Assembly (NCBI GenBank): GCA_022578605.1
Contig: MU394161.1
Span: forward strand, 1 to 64,000
DNA from: Camillea tinctor
Taxonomy: Eukaryota > Ascomycota > Sordariomycetes > Xylariales > Xylariaceae
Direction: 5' to 3'
DNA length: 64,000 nt
The position numbers were made by a program, and so were the translations under genes. Below the pieces are notes generated by a model that did no database searches, was not told the DNA's origin, and worked only from the letters and a program-made list of their open reading frames with translations. Positions 60,901-64,000 of this stretch are shown here, one piece after another (position 1 is the first letter of the stretch; each line of letters starts with the position of its first letter).

Positions 60901-62437
60901 CTTGCGAAACTGAGCGAAAGTTTCGATATCCTTTTTGGGGCCGTTCTTGACCGACTCGATACGTATCTGACAGACATCGTCGGATAATCGTTTAAAGTGG
61001 TCGCCAAAAACAGAACCAAGACTTTCCATCTCGTCATTCCAACATTCTTCCGGTGTACCGAATATCAGTGGCTCATCCTTGGTCTCAGTAGTCTGTGCGG
61101 AGTCACTGCCACTAGAGAGAAGAAAATGTTGCAGTGCTTCTGCGGTCCGTCCTTCATCTCCGTCATTCTCGTTAAACAGCTTTTTACAGAGTTCGGCAGA
61201 ATATCCGGATTGAGAGAGCCTTTTGATGGCTGCCTCGCGTTTCAAGTCCTGGGTCGCCGCAACCGTGACACCAGCACTGTAGCTTTCTGGGAGAGCCCAG
61301 TTTGGCAGGTCGTCTTCAGGAACATGGATGAGAAGCCACTCAAGAGTCTCCTCTCGATCCTTGCACTCTTCCACGGCTTCTTCCACGTGGCTCCTTCGGA
61401 AGCCTGAGTTAATGAGTTCCTTGACGACGGCGTCCTTCTGGGACCGTGACATCTTCACACCATGGGGATTCCATAGGACTTCCCGTCGAAGTAGGTCCTC
61501 TAGTTGGGAGCGAGTCTTTCGGCCCATTTCAATTTTTGGTACAGCAGTCCAGCCCTTCATGGGGTTGCCGCCACCACCACCACTGCCACCACCACCCGAG
61601 CTCGTCGCAGCGTTACTTCGGAGAACTAAGCCCGAGGCACCAGGCATGTTCTTTGCCTTCTCCCTGATGGCTTCCTGCTCTTTTCTCCTTTTCTCGGCAG
61701 CAGCCTTGTCACTCTCGCGCTGTTTCAGAGTAGCGAACGGGTCGGCATCATACATCCATGCTCGATCATTTTTTACATCTTCACGCTTCAAGGCTTCGAA
61801 CTGCTTCCATAATGACTTGTAATCTGGAGGAAGCGTGGTATGGATATTCTTCATGCTACAAACTCGAAATAGGGCATAAGTAGCAGCAGCATGTCTTGCC
61901 TCTAGAGCGGTTTCCTTAGTCACGAGATGTTTATAGTCCGGTGGTATTTTGAAAGGAGGCAATTTCTGGACCTCTTGGGTTTTGGGATTCTTGGCGCTAA
62001 GCTGGACGAAGTAAGAGAAGCCTTCGGAACCTCTGATCTAAAGACCCTTGCATTAACTAAATACATTCCCCCAGACCGAGGATCAAGCCGCTTACAGGTT
62101 GGTAGTCGGGCTTATCCCACTTCTGTCTCTGGCAGTGTTCTGAGAGTAGGTTCACAGGTAGTTTGCCCGTCCAACTGGAGCCTCCGATGATCTGCTTCAC
62201 CGTGGGTTTGGGCAGGCCTGGTGCTACCGAGTCATCGGCCGGCCCCTTGCCTGGACCCGAGGAACTTTGCCCACCTTTCTTTGGTTTCGGATCCTTGGTA
62301 GAGTTGGTGAAGATTATGAAATCATCATCCTGAGGAGGAGGAGCAGCGTTTGCAGTAGCCTTACCCTTACCTTTCTTAGACGAACCACCCGAGGCCTGCG
62401 GTGGCGCGGTGGCCTTCTCCTTCCCTTTTTTGACCAT
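57957..62437 (-). CDS. DEAH-box RNA helicase, DHX57/DHX29-like (yeast YLR419w group)
   Basis: Four exons (62437-62096, 62037-58437, 58335-58248, 58119-57957) give 1397 residues. Order: a Lys/Gly-rich N-terminus (MVKKGKEKATAPP); a family segment restored by intron 1 (RGSEGFSYFVQLSAKNP); a UBA-like region about 311-365; an RWD-like region about 448-560; and the helicase core with motif I GETGSGKSTQ (about 637), motif II DEVHERS (about 747), SATLD, and motif VI QRRGRAGR (about 995). The HA2 domain and an OB-like domain follow. The acceptor of intron 2 is placed at TATAG|CG because it yields RDLTPFNAFTLLLFSG; the nearer AG breaks the frame. The UBA-RWD-DEAH order is that of DHX57 and YLR419w, cytosolic proteins linked to ribosomes and translation. 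Base composition changes sharply along the gene (see findings). Confidence 0.95.
58386..58414. repeat. G15-AAGA-G10 tract inside a helicase intron
   Basis: Fifteen G, AAGA, then ten G on the plus strand; poly-C on the coding strand. It lies entirely within helicase intron 2 (58336-58436). It is likely variable in length between isolates and error-prone in assembly. Confidence 0.9.
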
Positions 62438-63300
62438 AATGAGCCATCAGGGTGATCCGGAGATGTTGTAAAAATTTACTTGCCACTGGTAGTTGGAAGG
62501 GTGAACATTGAAAGAGTTAGAAGCCCGTGATTGAGTTAAGCAGGGGGGACAGGGTCTTATATAGGTACTCCCTACCTAAGGTCTCGGCTTAGGTAAGACT
62601 TTTTTCTCAATCTACTACTAATACTGAAAATTGGAATACATTTAGCCCGGGGAATACCCGGCTATCATTCACTGTTGGTTAGTAGTGCATTCGTCTTGAT
62701 AAGAGCATAATAGCAATGCCACACTGTATAACTTATCCTTATCCTACAGGAGCTCTAGGTTAGCTCCCCACTAATGGTCCGCGCGAATCAGCTGCTGGCG
62801 GGGTAGCTTTTATGTAGGTACATACCTGTGAATGAGTATGTATGTCACCTATGTAGGTCTGAGAAGGTGTAGTAGTAGTGTGCTAGCTCAGGTTGCATGC
62901 CTAGTTAAAAGGTGCTTCATCACAACTGCCAACTGCCAACTACACACCTGCACTTACACCACTTACACCAACCCCTATATATATGTGCTTATATATAAGT
63001 ATCTACCTATACACTTCCAACTCCCCTAATCCATGATATCTAAGCTTCATCTCTTCAAATTTACCCACTCACCAAATAACACGTACCTAATGTTGAAACG
63101 TGGTCTACGTGCGTAAGTAGGTAACTCACCGGCTTACTATTGTTTCGGTTGTATATAATCACCGAACTCAGATTACTATCAGGTTCTGCATAAGCACACC
63201 ACTGCCATCGTCGCTACCGACTCGTGATATAGTTTTGGGTCCTCTCCGCTTCCTCTCTAAGAAATACTATCATTGGAAAACCCCCACGTCTCGAAACAAA
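62438..63300. promoter_or_regulatory. divergent promoter of the helicase and HNT3 genes
   Basis: About 860 bp separate two divergently read genes, so both promoters must be here. It contains TAGGTA-type repeats and TATATATA at about 62977-62983. A pyrimidine-rich stretch (TCCTCTCCGCTTCCTCTC) at 63238-63256 lies just before the HNT3 ATG. No other gene is evident. Confidence 0.45.
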
Positions 63301-64000
63301 ATGGCAGACTCGGAAGACGCAATCACCCAGGAAGAAATCGAAGGCATCGCGCCCGCGCCATTCCCCGCCGCAACAGATGCCGCCCCCAGTGTAAGCCAGG
63401 GCACGAAGCGCAACGCGTGTAAGTCCCCTGTGCCCCAGTCTACTATCCAGATCAACTAACCATCACTGCCCCACCACGCAAAAAAGTCACAGAGCTCATG
63501 GCGCCCCGGCCGAAGAAGCCCTCCACCTCGGAAGAAGCCGGGGAATCGGCGGTGGTGTCGCGGGGGAAATCCTTCGCGAGGCGCGACGGGCTGGGCGCGT
63601 ACATCGAGGACCCGGGGTCGCACGCGCAGGCGGTGATCTTCCACAACGAGGACTTCGTCGCGATCCACGACAAGTACCCGAAGGCGAGCGTGCACACACT
63701 ACTGCTACCGCGGTCGGCGGCGCACCGGCGGCAGCACCCGTTCGACGCGTTCTCGGACGCGGGGTTCCTGGCGGCGGTGCGCGCGGAGACGGCGCGGCTG
63801 CGGCGCCACGTGGGCAAGGAGCTGCAGCGGCGGTACGGGCGGTACAGCGCGCGGGACCGGCGGCGCGAGGCGGTGCTCGACGGCGAGGAGGAGGCCGCGG
63901 AGCTGCCGCCGGGCCGCGACTGGGAGGCCGAGGTGCGCGTGGGCGTGCATGCGCACCCGTCGATGCACGACCTGCATGTGCATGTGCTGGCGCCAGATAT
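63301..64000 (+). CDS. HNT3: aprataxin-like DNA 5'-AMP hydrolase (Hnt3), 5' part
   Basis: Exon 1 (63301-63418) and exon 2 (from 63487) join as GCG T|TC to give RNAFTELMAPRPKKP, the usual start of the HIT domain in fungal Hnt3/aprataxin. The gene runs off the window after about 211 residues. Family features are ARRDGLGAYIEDP, VIFHNEDFVAIHDKYPKASVHTLLLPR and, at the very end, HPSMHDLHVHVLAPD with the HxHxH histidine-triad motif whose central His attacks the AMP. The missing 3' part should hold the zinc-finger region. The enzyme removes 5'-adenylate from abortive DNA-ligation intermediates in the nucleus. Exon 2 is extremely GC-rich (46 of 60 bases in 63721-63780). The gene is divergent from the DEAH helicase. 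Confidence 0.92.

Overview
The window is nuclear DNA of a filamentous ascomycete (Pezizomycotina; a Sordariomycete is my best guess but is not proven). The evidence is short introns of about 45-100 bp with GTAAGT/GTATGT donors and CTAAC-type branch sites, pyrimidine-rich leaders, abundant TAGGTA-type simple repeats, and proteins of clear fungal type (MED5, Irc22/TRAP-alpha, a Ybt1-like ABCC pump, a fungal ALDH-like pseudoenzyme). I rebuilt exon joins by hand. In every multi-exon gene the summed exon lengths are a multiple of three and the joined frame matches the family where one is recognised.

Layout. 1-240 is an extremely AT-rich edge with a heptamer satellite. 482-1379 (-) is a four-helix membrane protein of unknown function. 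2982-8137 (-) is a full-length ABCC transporter. 8138-15279 holds no convincing gene, but it has a promoter-like CCAAT/TATA cluster and a small interstitial telomere-like block. 15280-16995 (-) is SEC61 alpha. 18930-20441 (-) is a single-pass surface protein. 20442-37297 is a desert of almost 17 kb with ordinary base composition and no supportable gene. From 37298 the window is gene-dense: an ILP-like conserved protein (+), Mediator subunit MED5 (+), a LigB/DODA extradiol dioxygenase (-), a membrane-anchored ALDH-like pseudoenzyme (-), a small orphan membrane protein (+), a secreted arylsulfatase (+), a CocE/NonD-type alpha/beta hydrolase (+), fumarylacetoacetase (+), TRAP-alpha (+), a DHX57/YLR419w-like DEAH helicase (-), and the 5' part of an aprataxin/HNT3 DNA-repair gene (+, cut by the window end).

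How the genes relate. SEC61 and TRAP-alpha both belong to the ER translocon but lie 40 kb apart. The 43-55 kb block holds a dioxygenase, an ALDH-like protein, a sulfatase, an esterase-like hydrolase and fumarylacetoacetase. It could be a loose aromatic-catabolism neighbourhood, which is inference only. The most notable oddities are the ALDH-like gene, which lacks the catalytic Cys and Glu and needs a GC-AG intron, two stop-free introns of 3n length, sharp GC steps inside single genes, and the gene desert. No tRNA, rRNA, CRISPR array or intact transposon was found by eye.
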